Below are positions 9,166-16,413 of a DNA stretch of 46,022 nt, piece by piece. The first letter of the stretch is position 1; each line of letters begins with the position of its first letter. This stretch comes from Clostridiales bacterium (GTDB lineage: Bacteria; Bacillota; Clostridia; Saccharofermentanales; Saccharofermentanaceae). The position numbers and the translations under genes were made by a program. Under the pieces are notes generated by a model. The model did no database searches and was not told the DNA's origin. It was given only the letters and a program-made list of their open reading frames with translations. The stretch is from assembly GCA_017620475.1 (NCBI GenBank), contig JAFZQI010000001.1, positions 1-46,022 on the forward strand, in the 5' to 3' direction.

Positions 9166-9792
9166 ATGCGTATCATGATTGTGGATGACGACCCGCTGGT
9201 TCGGGAGTCGCTGAAGATCATTTTGGAAAAGGACGGAGACATCGAAGTGGTGAGCCTGTGCGGAAGCGGGCGCGAGGCGATCGCGGCTTTCCCGGAAAGT
9301 AAGCCCGATGTGCTGCTTTCGGATATCCGTATGGAGGAAACGGACGGATTGGACGCGACGGCGGAGATCCTGAAGCTTGATCCGGAAGCGAAGGTCATCC
9401 TGCTGACAACGTTCCTTGATGACGAGTACATTAACCGTGCCCTCAAGGTCGGCGCGAAGGGCTATATCCTCAAGCAGGACTGCGCATCTTTAGGTGATGC
9501 GGTCCGCGCGGTGTATGGAGGGCAGACCGTTTTCGGCGGCAAGATCGTCGAGAGACTTCCGGATCTTCTTAACCGCAGCGAGAGCTTCTCGTGGGAGGCT
9601 TTCGATATCACGCCGAAGGAAAGGGAAGTGGTGGAACTTGTGGCCGAGGGTCTTTCGAACAAGGAGATCGCGCAGAAGATGTTCCTTGGCGAAGGCACTG
9701 TCCGTAACATGATCAGCTCGGTGCTGAGTAAACTCGACCTGCGCGACCGCACGCAGCTGGCATGCTTTTATTATCAGAGAATCAAGGTATGA
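9166..9792 (+). CDS. NarL/LuxR-family response regulator
   Basis: The ATG at 9166 follows AGGAGG (9154-9159); an upstream ATG at 9139 has no such site. The 208-residue protein has a receiver domain with acidic D7-D8, the phosphoacceptor D53 in L-L-S-D-I-R-M, a T-T switch region and a conserved lysine in G-A-K-G-Y. A LuxR-type HTH follows (T-P-K-E-R-E-V-V-E-L-V-A-E-G-L-S-N-K-E-I). It forms a cognate pair with the preceding kinase. Its stop overlaps the start of the small membrane protein gene, so the three are one operon. Confidence 0.95.
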   Translation: MRIMIVDDDPLVRESLKIILEKDGDIEVVSLCGSGREAIAAFPESKPDVLLSDIRMEETDGLDATAEILKLDPEAKVILLTTFLDDEYINRALKVGAKGYILKQDCASLGDAVRAVYGGQTVFGGKIVERLPDLLNRSESFSWEAFDITPKEREVVELVAEGLSNKEIAQKMFLGEGTVRNMISSVLSKLDLRDRTQLACFYYQRIKV

Positions 9793-10115
9793 GTGAAGCG
9801 GTAGAGGAGCAAGGGATGAACGAAGAAAAAACGTCAGAAATGACCGCGGCGGTGAAGACGGAAGAACGGGTAGTGTCGGAGAATGCTGCACATGTGAAGA
9901 CGGAAGAACCGGTCACTCCAGCGGAGGCTGCACCTGAGAAGGTCGTGATGCCGGAACAAGCCGGTTCCGGTTCGAAACTTCCTGTTCCGAATGCATCGAA
10001 TAAAGCAATCGGCGTGATTACGGTGATCTATGTTCTTTTTGTGATTGCGTTAACGGCTGGATTGATCGCGCTTTCTATCTTCCTGTTTGGAAAACTCTGG
10101 AATCTGATTACCTGA
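9789..10115 (+). CDS. Small acidic single-pass membrane protein
   Basis: The ATG at 9789 overlaps the response regulator stop (ATGA), which suggests translational coupling; a later ATG at 9816 is possible. The 108-residue product has a Glu/Val/Ala/Thr-rich N-terminal ~70 residues with near-repeats of V-K-T-E-E and one strong hydrophobic segment close to the C terminus (from A-I-G-V-I-T-V to F-L-F-G-K). That suggests a tail-anchored or C-terminally anchored protein. No family is recognised. Its place in the kinase operon hints at an accessory or sensory role. Confidence 0.7.
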   Translation: MSEAVEEQGMNEEKTSEMTAAVKTEERVVSENAAHVKTEEPVTPAEAAPEKVVMPEQAGSGSKLPVPNASNKAIGVITVIYVLFVIALTAGLIALSIFLFGKLWNLIT

Positions 10116-10206
10116 GGTTATGGGCGCACGTAAACATATGCCCGGGTGGGAGTGAAAAGGAGAGGTTCTTTACCAGGTAGGTGATGGATAGAAAAGGATC
10201 TTATCC

Positions 10207-11184
10207 TTATGCCTGATTCTTCAGGGCTCGCAATGCCTGGAGGAAACGCTTGCGGATCGCTTTGTCCGGGTCATCTCCAAGTGTAGGCATCATTTCCGGG
10301 AAGATGACGCCGCCGGACATGGAAGGATGGCCGCCTCCGTCACCGATACCTGCTAGCGCAAGGTGCACCCAGTCTCCTGATTGAAAATCGGGAACCTCAG
10401 ATCGGATCGAGAATTTAAGGCCGCCATTGCGCTCCGCGTATACGACGGAAAGAACGACACAGTCGAGTGATAAAATGAAACTCGACACCATGGCGATCAG
10501 GCGATCAGGGCAGTCAAAGGGAATGTGTACGAAACCGACGCCCTTGCTGGTAACGAAGTTCTGGATCGCTGCACCATAGGCACGAAGATCATCGATCTCC
10601 AGTTCGTTGCTGTCGAGACGAACGATCAGCGCCTGATCAGCGAGGTTGTTGAGTGTGGCGAACGCATCGATATCCGCATCGGTGACACCTTTGGTGAAGT
10701 TCTGTGTGTCGATCTTGATGGCATAGAGAAGCGCAGTGGCCACATTGGTCGGAATCGGAATATTGTTCTCTTTGAAATAGTCATAGATGATCGTGGCGCA
10801 GGCTCCGACAATGCGGTGGTCGACGAATTCATATTCATATTCGGTTACCCAGGGATGATGATCGATACAGGCGATTTCGTGTCCGATCAGATCGGTGAAG
10901 TTGGCGTTATTCTTTTGACCGTCGACATTGATGACCAGATCGTCTTCTGTGCCGGTGAAGTCATCGACCAGGATCAGCTTGATCTTGAGCTGCTCGGTCA
11001 TGAGCTTCAATGTGACGCGATCGATCTTTCCGAAATAAACGATGTCCGCGGAGATGTTCCTGGTGCTCAGAAGGTATTGCAGCCCGAAAGCTGTCGCGAC
11101 CGCATCCGGATCCGGGAAATTGTGAGTCTGGATCACTACATTCTTATTTCCGATCAGAGCCGCCAGTTCATCTAGTTTCGTCAT
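10207..11184 (-). CDS. DHH-family phosphoesterase
   Basis: The ATG at 11184 is preceded on the minus strand by a purine-rich GGAGGGGGAA; a 31-residue upstream extension in the same frame looks non-coding. The 325-residue protein carries DHH motif I as H21-N-F-P-D25-P-D27, a second acidic site in N-V-D88-G and the family motif C-I-D108-H109-H110. A DHHA1-type glycine cluster, G-G-G-H-P-S-M-S-G-G, is near the C terminus. This matches the NrnA/RecJ-like superfamily, Mn2+-dependent enzymes acting on nano-RNA, pAp, cyclic dinucleotides or inorganic phosphates. The specific substrate is not readable. It is a single gene facing the kinase operon. Confidence 0.85.
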   Translation of the reverse strand: MTKLDELAALIGNKNVVIQTHNFPDPDAVATAFGLQYLLSTRNISADIVYFGKIDRVTLKLMTEQLKIKLILVDDFTGTEDDLVINVDGQKNNANFTDLIGHEIACIDHHPWVTEYEYEFVDHRIVGACATIIYDYFKENNIPIPTNVATALLYAIKIDTQNFTKGVTDADIDAFATLNNLADQALIVRLDSNELEIDDLRAYGAAIQNFVTSKGVGFVHIPFDCPDRLIAMVSSFILSLDCVVLSVVYAERNGGLKFSIRSEVPDFQSGDWVHLALAGIGDGGGHPSMSGGVIFPEMMPTLGDDPDKAIRKRFLQALRALKNQA

Positions 11185-11402
11185 AGCCGTTCCCCCTCCA
11201 GCATGAACATCCGTATCATGTACTGAGTATGAAGTTTGCATCCTTCTCAATACGTGAACATCTGTTTTCACGCACACTATGATTATATCATTTCGTCACC
11301 TTCAAAAAAAGTGGACAAGTATAATGGTTCTTAAATAAGGACAAACATAATGCTTTATAGCGGACTAGCACAATGCCTGGCTAAATATGTGGACACAGGT
11401 CA

Positions 11403-11411
11403 TGGTATAAT
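11403..11411 (+). promoter_or_regulatory. Extended -10 promoter for the lipoprotein gene
   Basis: TGG-TATAAT fits the extended -10 class and lies 57 bp ahead of the ATG at 11468; no clear -35 is visible. Confidence 0.6.
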
Positions 11412-11467
11412 ATCCGTGACTTAGCAAAGAACTAAGGGTAAGGGAAAAGAAAAAGGGAGAGGAAACC

Positions 11468-12664
11468 ATGAAGAAAAGTGCTTTTGCAGCGGTAGTATTG
11501 GCCGCTGCGATCATGTTGTCCGGCTGCACGCAGGAATCCGAGACGAAAAAGACGAAGAAATCTAAGAAATCGACGAAGTCGAAGGAGACGCAGGAGACGA
11601 TCGATACGGAGGATGATCCGACAGGCACGAGTGAGGAGCCGTCGGATACAACGTCTGAAGTGGGCTCGGATCCCTCGGACAGTGCGCCGACCTCTGCGCC
11701 GGCCGATACTACGAATGACACGACGGCGGCAGATCCATCGGATACGGGTGCGACTTCAGCCCCGACACCGACTACACAGGGATCGATTCCGGATCCGACA
11801 TTTGATTTTGCCGAAGATCCTTACGGGCTGTACGAGGACGCGAGTTTTCAGTTACCATCGGTAATCTTTGCCTATTTGTTTGAAGATGATGGTGCCGGAA
11901 CCAGCCTGATGTTTGACCCGGGCGATGGTTCGATCATCGGCGACTATGAGAAGCCGGACTACAATAGCGTTGTAGAACCGATCGAGTTCGAGCAATGCAG
12001 TTTCACGGCTTCGTTTGACGGTTTTACGCGCGTGAACGGGTACAGCTTTTCTACTCACGTCAACAATCTGAAGAAGGAGCCTTTTGAACCGTATGAAGAG
12101 GAGAAGTACGGCGTGAAAAGGCACGTGACCTTCGTGGAAAATTTCGGGTTCGACGATCCGGGAGAACTGGTTCTTTTCCTGCCGAATACGCCGATGGATC
12201 AGATCCCGACGGAGATTTTGCCTGCGGTAAAAGACCTGGTTTTTGTTCCGGATTCGGAATTCCTTCAGATGATGGTCATCTATGATGTGAATGATCAGCT
12301 GTGTTTTCTTGTTGCGGAGAGTGTTCTTCCGGAAACGGACAAGCCGACGATGGACGATATGGAACACTGGCTCGGGCATTATGTGGATTCGATGAATGGT
12401 GCGGACTTTACGATCCGGATGGAGGATTCCACGGGCGAATTCCTGATGGATGGCGTTTTCGACGGGAAAGTGGAGATCAAGGATGCCGTGATCCGCGTGA
12501 GTAAATACGACCGCACGACGCTGTTTATTTTTTGTGAAAACAGCGATGGCTACGTGATTTTCGAGATCGACATCGGAGATGCGCTGATCGTGATGAGCAC
12601 GGTTTGTTCGACGATCGCAATCAAGGAGTCGAGTATGTTCTACTATCCGGAGAAGCAGAGCTGA
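11468..12664 (+). CDS. Lipoprotein with Thr/Ser/Asp-rich linker, function unknown
   Basis: A GGGAGAGG site (11455-11462) precedes the ATG. The 398-residue protein has a type II signal peptide with lipobox L-S-G-C (C20). A ~90-residue low-complexity segment rich in K, T, S, D and P follows and probably spans the cell wall. The folded C-terminal ~270 residues (from about F-D-F-A-E-D-P-Y-G) contain alternating beta-type sequence but no motif I can assign. It is a single gene with its own promoter and terminator, so its function is left open. Confidence 0.88.
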   Translation: MKKSAFAAVVLAAAIMLSGCTQESETKKTKKSKKSTKSKETQETIDTEDDPTGTSEEPSDTTSEVGSDPSDSAPTSAPADTTNDTTAADPSDTGATSAPTPTTQGSIPDPTFDFAEDPYGLYEDASFQLPSVIFAYLFEDDGAGTSLMFDPGDGSIIGDYEKPDYNSVVEPIEFEQCSFTASFDGFTRVNGYSFSTHVNNLKKEPFEPYEEEKYGVKRHVTFVENFGFDDPGELVLFLPNTPMDQIPTEILPAVKDLVFVPDSEFLQMMVIYDVNDQLCFLVAESVLPETDKPTMDDMEHWLGHYVDSMNGADFTIRMEDSTGEFLMDGVFDGKVEIKDAVIRVSKYDRTTLFIFCENSDGYVIFEIDIGDALIVMSTVCSTIAIKESSMFYYPEKQS

Positions 12665-12684
12665 CGGTCAATTAAGTGAAAAGG

Positions 12685-12718
12685 AAAGGCGCCTCAGGTT
12701 TTCCCGGGGCGCCTTTTT
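12685..12718 (+). terminator. Intrinsic terminator after the lipoprotein gene
   Basis: AAAGGCGCC (12685-12693) pairs with GGCGCCTTT (12708-12716) followed by a T run to 12718. It may also serve the convergent gene at 12745-13395. Confidence 0.85.
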
Positions 12719-12744
12719 GTGTGCTGAAAACTTCTTTTTATGGA

Positions 12745-13395
12745 TTACTTTTTCCCTTTGAGTATCTGGTTGGTCAGATTGGTGAGCTTCTTGGAGAGAT
12801 CCTTGGTGTCGCCCTTTGTGAAGGAGGTGATGAGATCGCCGACATCAACACTCTCTTTCTTTTTCTTCGCAGCCGTCTTTTTCGCTGTTGTTTTTGCCGT
12901 GGTCTTCTTTGCGGTAGACGATTTCTTCGCCGTCGTCGTTTTCTTCGTAGTTGAGGCTTTCTTCGCAGTGGAAGATTTGGCGGTTGTCTTCTTGGCAGAA
13001 GATGTCTTGGCTGAGGTGGTCTTCTTTGCCGTGGTCTTCGTGGAAGCCTTTGCCGTACCGGATCCTAATGTCTTGAAAGAGGAGAGGATCTTCGCATCCT
13101 TGGCGATGCGGGAAGGGATCTTGCTCTTATCGGCAGTCACGACGATGACTTCGTGCTTGCTTGCCGCATGGAAACCAATCAGGTAGGAGACCATCAGCCA
13201 GAGCTCGGAAGCCGCGCCGATCTCCACATAATCTACGGAAGCTTTGACCTCATCGAGGGTTTCCTTCAGCGATGCGGAGAGCGTCTTCTTGCCTTTGACA
13301 TAGACACAGACGAGATGATCGGATCCGGAAAGACCCGCAGCTCCGGTAAAATCGAGTTTGGATGCTTCGGAAAGAGAAAACAAAACGTATTTCAT
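12745..13395 (-). CDS. PIN-like domain protein with histone H1-like Lys/Ala/Thr tail
   Basis: On the minus strand GGAGGATC stands 6 nt before the ATG. Residues ~1-105 follow the spacing of a PIN-like/NYN domain found in Clostridia (strand, G-L-x-G-x-D segment, a helix at S-E-L-W-L-M-V-S-Y-L-I-G, then V-V-T-A-D-K). The acidic residues expected in those motifs are mostly replaced, so nuclease activity looks lost. Residues ~112-185 are almost only K, T, A and S in short K-K-T-T-A-K-type repeats, like histone H1 or bacterial AlgP/Hc1 tails, and should bind nucleic acid. A short conserved-looking tail ends the protein. The likely role is an RNA- or DNA-binding, nucleoid-associated protein. The PIN-like assignment is by pattern, not by search. 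Confidence 0.75.
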   Translation of the reverse strand: MKYVLFSLSEASKLDFTGAAGLSGSDHLVCVYVKGKKTLSASLKETLDEVKASVDYVEIGAASELWLMVSYLIGFHAASKHEVIVVTADKSKIPSRIAKDAKILSSFKTLGSGTAKASTKTTAKKTTSAKTSSAKKTTAKSSTAKKASTTKKTTTAKKSSTAKKTTAKTTAKKTAAKKKKESVDVGDLITSFTKGDTKDLSKKLTNLTNQILKGKK

Positions 13396-13465
13396 AAATT
13401 GATCCTCCAGTCATTTTCGCGTGGCAAAAGCACCGTGTGCGGCCCTGCCCCGCCGCTTTTCCTTC

Positions 13466-13474
13466 ATTATAGCA
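13466..13474 (-). promoter_or_regulatory. Extended -10 promoter for the PIN/H1-like gene
   Basis: Read on the minus strand this is TGC-TATAAT, the same extended -10 form seen at 16339-16347. It lies about 70 bp upstream of the ATG at 13395. Confidence 0.5.
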
Positions 13475-13587
13475 TTTTGATAAAGAAAGAGGGGAGAAAC
13501 GTCATGTATTTTTGCTAAGAGCGGGCGGTTCGTATATCGGTCTGTAAACTGCGGTGTTTGACTAAATAACGGAGACTATTTTGTTCT

Positions 13588-13618
13588 TTGACATATGTTT
13601 TCGCCGAATGAATATGAA
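13588..13618 (+). promoter_or_regulatory. Possible promoter for a short transcript
   Basis: A perfect TTGACA (13588-13593) is followed by TATGAA (13613-13618) at 19 bp, a long spacer and poor -10. It would start a transcript ending at the terminator 13951-13987 and containing the 50-codon frame at 13753. Confidence 0.3.
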
Positions 13619-13752
13619 TAGAATGGTTACATGAACTGAGAAAGATGCAATGAAAGTCCGGCGGGCTGAGAAGACCGATGAAGATTTATTCAGGCGAGAA
13701 GAGATCGATGATGATTGCCGGCGACCTGTGACGAGAATAGGAAGTGACGCAC

Positions 13753-13905
13753 ATGGATACAGACAGGCGATTGCAGATGATACGGATCCTGGAAGAGGCG
13801 GACCGATTCCCGGATTTCAGTGAGAAGATCGGATTAACGGATATATCGACTTTTCACGGGGAGAAGATCAAGAAAGACAGAAACGGTTCTTCTCCGAATA
13901 TTTAA
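13753..13905 (+). CDS. Possible 50-residue protein, unknown
   Basis: An ATG-to-TAA frame encodes M-D-T-D-R-R-L-Q-M-I-R-I-L-E-E-A-D-R-F-P and a further 30 residues ending S-S-P-N-I. The first half looks like an amphipathic helix. A weak AGGA lies 10 nt upstream, a possible promoter at 13588 and a strong terminator at 13951. A competing 58-codon frame (13650-13826) overlaps it, so this could instead be a decayed gene or a non-coding RNA. No family is recognised. Confidence 0.3.
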   Translation: MDTDRRLQMIRILEEADRFPDFSEKIGLTDISTFHGEKIKKDRNGSSPNI

Positions 13906-13950
13906 GAAGCATTCATACTTACACCACCCTCCATATAATCGTGTAGTGGG

Positions 13951-13987
13951 CCCCCGAAGCAGTGAGAATCTTCGGGGGTTCGTTTTT
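13951..13987 (+). terminator. Intrinsic terminator
   Basis: CCCCCGAAG (13951-13959) pairs exactly with CTTCGGGGG (13970-13978); a T run follows at 13983-13987. No large gene precedes it on this strand, which supports a short transcript from the 13.6-13.9 kb region. Confidence 0.8.
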
Positions 13988-14026
13988 GCGTGCGGGCGGG
14001 AAGATGCCGGTCGGGATCAGAGTCCT

Positions 14027-14108
14027 TTTCCATGCGAAAAGAACTGTCCCGGTTTTCGTGGCAGGCGCCCTTTCCATGCGAAAAGGACTGTCCCGGTTTT
14101 CGTGGCAG
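14027..14108. repeat. Two 38-bp direct repeats, period 44
   Basis: Copies at 14027-14064 and 14071-14108 differ at one base (14042 versus 14086). The downstream copy forms the terminator stem at 14083-14113; the upstream copy lacks the matching 3' arm. Confidence 0.85.
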
Positions 14109-14120
14109 TCCTTCTTTTTT
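14083..14120. terminator. Terminator for the XRE gene (works on either strand)
   Basis: AAGGACTG (14083-14090) pairs with CAGTCCTT (14106-14113). A T run follows on the plus strand (14115-14120), and four Ts follow the hairpin on the minus strand, where it lies 43 bp past the stop of the gene at 14163-14660. Confidence 0.75.
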
Positions 14121-14162
14121 GTTAAGCCGATATGAAAAAGCAAACAGTGCTTTTCGAAAGGA

Positions 14163-14660
14163 TTACTTATTAAAATCTTCCTTGTTGAGCTGGCCGGCAG
14201 CGATGGCGTTGTCAATCCAAAGTCTGAGTGAGTCAATGGTCAGAGCCATCTTGTCCAGTTCATTCTTGATCTCGATAAAGTCCGGCATCTCTTCGGGAGC
14301 GATGTGGCCGTCCACGGTGATCTCGATGAGGCGGTTCTTATTCTTGTCGATGGAATTGAGCGTTGCAATCATCTCAAGTGTGATCTGGGACAATTCCTTG
14401 GGTACGACCTCAGGTACGTATTCCTGGCCGATCGGGCATTCGTGAGAGCAGAAATAATTGCACAAAGAAGGATTCTTGTAGCAATCGGCCATGGCCAGGA
14501 TCTCTTCCGGGTGGGGAAGAGTCTTCTCGTTCTCGATCTTCTCGATACGGTCGGCCGAGATGTACTGCAACAACTCGGATGCGGCGTCGCGCGTAAGGTT
14601 CTGAGCCTCGCGGCTGATCTGGTAAATGTTCTTGTTTTCCTTCGTTGACTTTCTGCCCAT
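14163..14660 (-). CDS. XRE-type HTH protein with a Cys cluster
   Basis: On the minus strand GGAGCAGGA precedes the ATG at 14660. Residues ~10-60 of this 165-residue protein look like an HTH_3 fold, with the recognition region around S-A-D-R-I-E-K-I-E-N-E-K. Immediately after it comes C60-x6-C67-x3-C71-x3-C75-P-I-G, a cluster that could hold zinc or an Fe-S centre. The C-terminal ~85 residues are predicted helical, with a possible coiled coil (I-E-I-K-N-E-L-D-K-M) that may dimerise the protein. It is probably a transcription regulator whose metal centre senses redox state or metal; that is inference. It is transcribed away from the DUF4230 gene. Confidence 0.8.
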   Translation of the reverse strand: MGRKSTKENKNIYQISREAQNLTRDAASELLQYISADRIEKIENEKTLPHPEEILAMADCYKNPSLCNYFCSHECPIGQEYVPEVVPKELSQITLEMIATLNSIDKNKNRLIEITVDGHIAPEEMPDFIEIKNELDKMALTIDSLRLWIDNAIAAGQLNKEDFNK

Positions 14661-14840
14661 TTTCCTGCTCCAGATTTTATTTTGAAGTTCAAAACAAATT
14701 AGAGATGCCTAAAAGTTCTTCTGCACCATTTTTTGTTTGACACAGGTCATTATAAACTATAGTCAGAACAAAAGAAACATTTGGTAACGGTTTAGACGAA
14801 AAAATTTAAAAAAATCAAGAGGAAATCCGGAATGGTTTTC

Positions 14841-14928
14841 GATTATCATTAAGTTGAGCGATTATGGGACCGCATGGCCGCATGAACAAACCGTGTGCGG
14901 CCACTGCAAATAAAGATAAACGATAATC
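14841..14928 (+). other. Structured leader upstream of the DUF4230 gene
   Basis: In the 447-bp gap 14661-15107 a closing stem GATTATC/GATAATC (14841-14847 with 14922-14928) encloses a hairpin TGGCCGCA/TGCGGCCA (14875-14882 with 14896-14903). There is no poly-T, so it is not an obvious terminator. A TTGACA at 14737-14742 with TATAGT at 14758-14763 (15-bp spacer) could drive it. No known riboswitch is recognised. A 12-mer of the inner arm (14891-14902) also occurs at 13433-13444. Confidence 0.4.
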
Positions 14929-15107
14929 ACAGGAATGATGCGAAGTCCGGAAAGGAGATCCGGGCGGAGCGAAAGAAAAACGGCCGAGCGGAGAGCGCGA
15001 TGCGAGATGAACTGAGCTGAGCATAAGATGCGAGGCGGATCAAAGTGAAAAAGCGTGAACGATAAATGTGCTACTGAGTTGACGCGATTTCAAAGGAGGT
15101 AATCATT

Positions 15108-15830
15108 ATGAGAGATTATGAGTATGTAAATGGCGTTAGAGTTCGGCCGAAAAAGAGCCTGCTCACAAGACTAGGACACACGATCGTCGGCGCTTTGGCA
15201 CTGACAGGCGTGGCAGCGATCGTCCTTATGGTATCCGGATGGAAGCCGTTCCAGACTTCCGCGAAAGTGAAGAATTCGGGTTCGCGTGAAGCAATCATCG
15301 AAGAAGAAGAGAAGTTCCACGGCATTATCCTCACCAATGAGAATGTGATGACCCAGCTTAACGAGATCGCAGAGCTGATGACCTACTCCCAGGAATATGC
15401 GGGCCGCGTTTCAGTCGTTGATTCCCTGCAGGTTCCCTACACGGACATGGACATCTGGGGCACACAACATGAGATCGAGATCATGTATTCCGGCACCATC
15501 AAGGTGGGCTACGATCTGCGTGAACTCAAGGCCGTAGTAAACAATCAGAAGAAAGAAATCTACATCACCCTGCCGAAGAATCCCATCGTGGACAATAATC
15601 TTCCCCAGGAGAAAGTCACCTGCGTACAGGACAATAACATCTTCAATCCCATCCGTGCGGATGAAGTCAATGTCCGTCTGTCCGAGGTGAAAGAACAGCA
15701 GCTGCAGGCCGCCATCAATGATGGAATCTATGAGAAGGCCAATCAGCACATGAGAGAGATCATCATCAAGACACTCGCCACCGTGCATAGCGAGTACAAA
15801 GTAATTTTCCTCGACTCAGTAGCACAATAA
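15108..15830 (+). CDS. DUF4230 family membrane-anchored protein
   Basis: AAAGGAGGT (15092-15100) precedes the ATG. The 240-residue protein has a short basic N-terminus, one membrane helix (about residues 24-46) and an extracytoplasmic domain. That domain shows the DUF4230 layout: a helical N-L-N-E-I-A-E-L-type segment, a strand-rich core with G-T-I-K-V-G-Y-D-L and I-Y-I-T-L-P, then a helix with A-N-Q-H-M-R. DUF4230 proteins are widespread in Firmicutes and have no established function. It is a single gene with a strong terminator behind it. Confidence 0.85.
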   Translation: MRDYEYVNGVRVRPKKSLLTRLGHTIVGALALTGVAAIVLMVSGWKPFQTSAKVKNSGSREAIIEEEEKFHGIILTNENVMTQLNEIAELMTYSQEYAGRVSVVDSLQVPYTDMDIWGTQHEIEIMYSGTIKVGYDLRELKAVVNNQKKEIYITLPKNPIVDNNLPQEKVTCVQDNNIFNPIRADEVNVRLSEVKEQQLQAAINDGIYEKANQHMREIIIKTLATVHSEYKVIFLDSVAQ

Positions 15831-15905
15831 TATATCTGAGTAGCGGTGTGATGGATGTTCTTTTTCAAATGTTCTAATTCCTAAACGTACTATACACCGC
15901 TTGTG

Positions 15906-15940
15906 AAGGGCTGCCACCTCCTTGGCAGCCCTTTCTTTTT
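15906..15940 (+). terminator. Intrinsic terminator after the DUF4230 gene
   Basis: AAGGGCTGCCA (15906-15916) pairs with TGGCAGCCCTT (15923-15933), followed by T-rich sequence to 15940. The AGCCCTTTCTTTTT segment is repeated once more at 15948-15961. Confidence 0.88.
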
Positions 15941-16090
15941 GCTTTGACAGCCCTTTCTTTTTCTTTGGCGGTCATTCTTTTTTAGACCCCCGCTTGGGCT
16001 GGCGTTGAAGATTTCGCTCCATCCTCGCTTTTTTTGGCAATTGAGCGAAACTGGAACGAAGGTTGACGGGTTGAACTGAAAGGTGAAGCA

Positions 16091-16243
16091 GGTTCACCGC
16101 AGATGTCACCAAATTTGATAATTCAGTGACAGTTTTGGTGAAGTTTTGCGTGATGATGTGACTGTGTGAAAAAGGTTCACCGCAGATGTCACCAAATTTG
16201 ATAATTCGGTGACAGTTTTGGTGAAGTTTTGCGTGATGATGTG
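16091..16243. repeat. Two 70-bp direct repeats, period 83, each with a hairpin
   Basis: Copies at 16091-16160 and 16174-16243 appear identical except at 16125 (A versus G). Each contains TGTCACC/GGTGACA-type and CACCAAA/TTTGGTG-type inverted arms that can form alternative hairpins. They sit in the 583-bp gap before the SLC13-like gene, which also holds the terminator at 15906 and an extended -10 at 16339. Confidence 0.85.
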
Positions 16244-16338
16244 GTCGGGTGAAGTTCTGATGCTGTTATTGGTGATATTGCGATATTTGGCGGCAGGTTC
16301 AAGTTACTATTTTTGTGGGTTCCCTTTGGCGGTGGTTG

Positions 16339-16347
16339 TGCTATAAT
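16339..16347 (+). promoter_or_regulatory. Extended -10 promoter for the SLC13-like gene
   Basis: TGC-TATAAT lies 67 bp ahead of the TTG start at 16414 and just downstream of the 70-bp repeats. Confidence 0.6.
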
Positions 16348-16413
16348 GTCGCAGGTTTGTCTACGGCAAAAGCACTGTGTCCGGTGCTTGGGTGCTGAAA
16401 TGGAGGGGCGGAT

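Noticed and set aside
10194..10208. A 6-bp hairpin as terminator of the DHH gene
   Set aside because: The stem is short, overlaps the stop codon and has only four Ts, so it is too weak to call.
13650..13826. A 58-codon frame overlapping the 13753 frame
   Set aside because: It has no ribosome site and an Arg/Asp-rich, non-protein-like composition; it is less likely than the 13753 frame.
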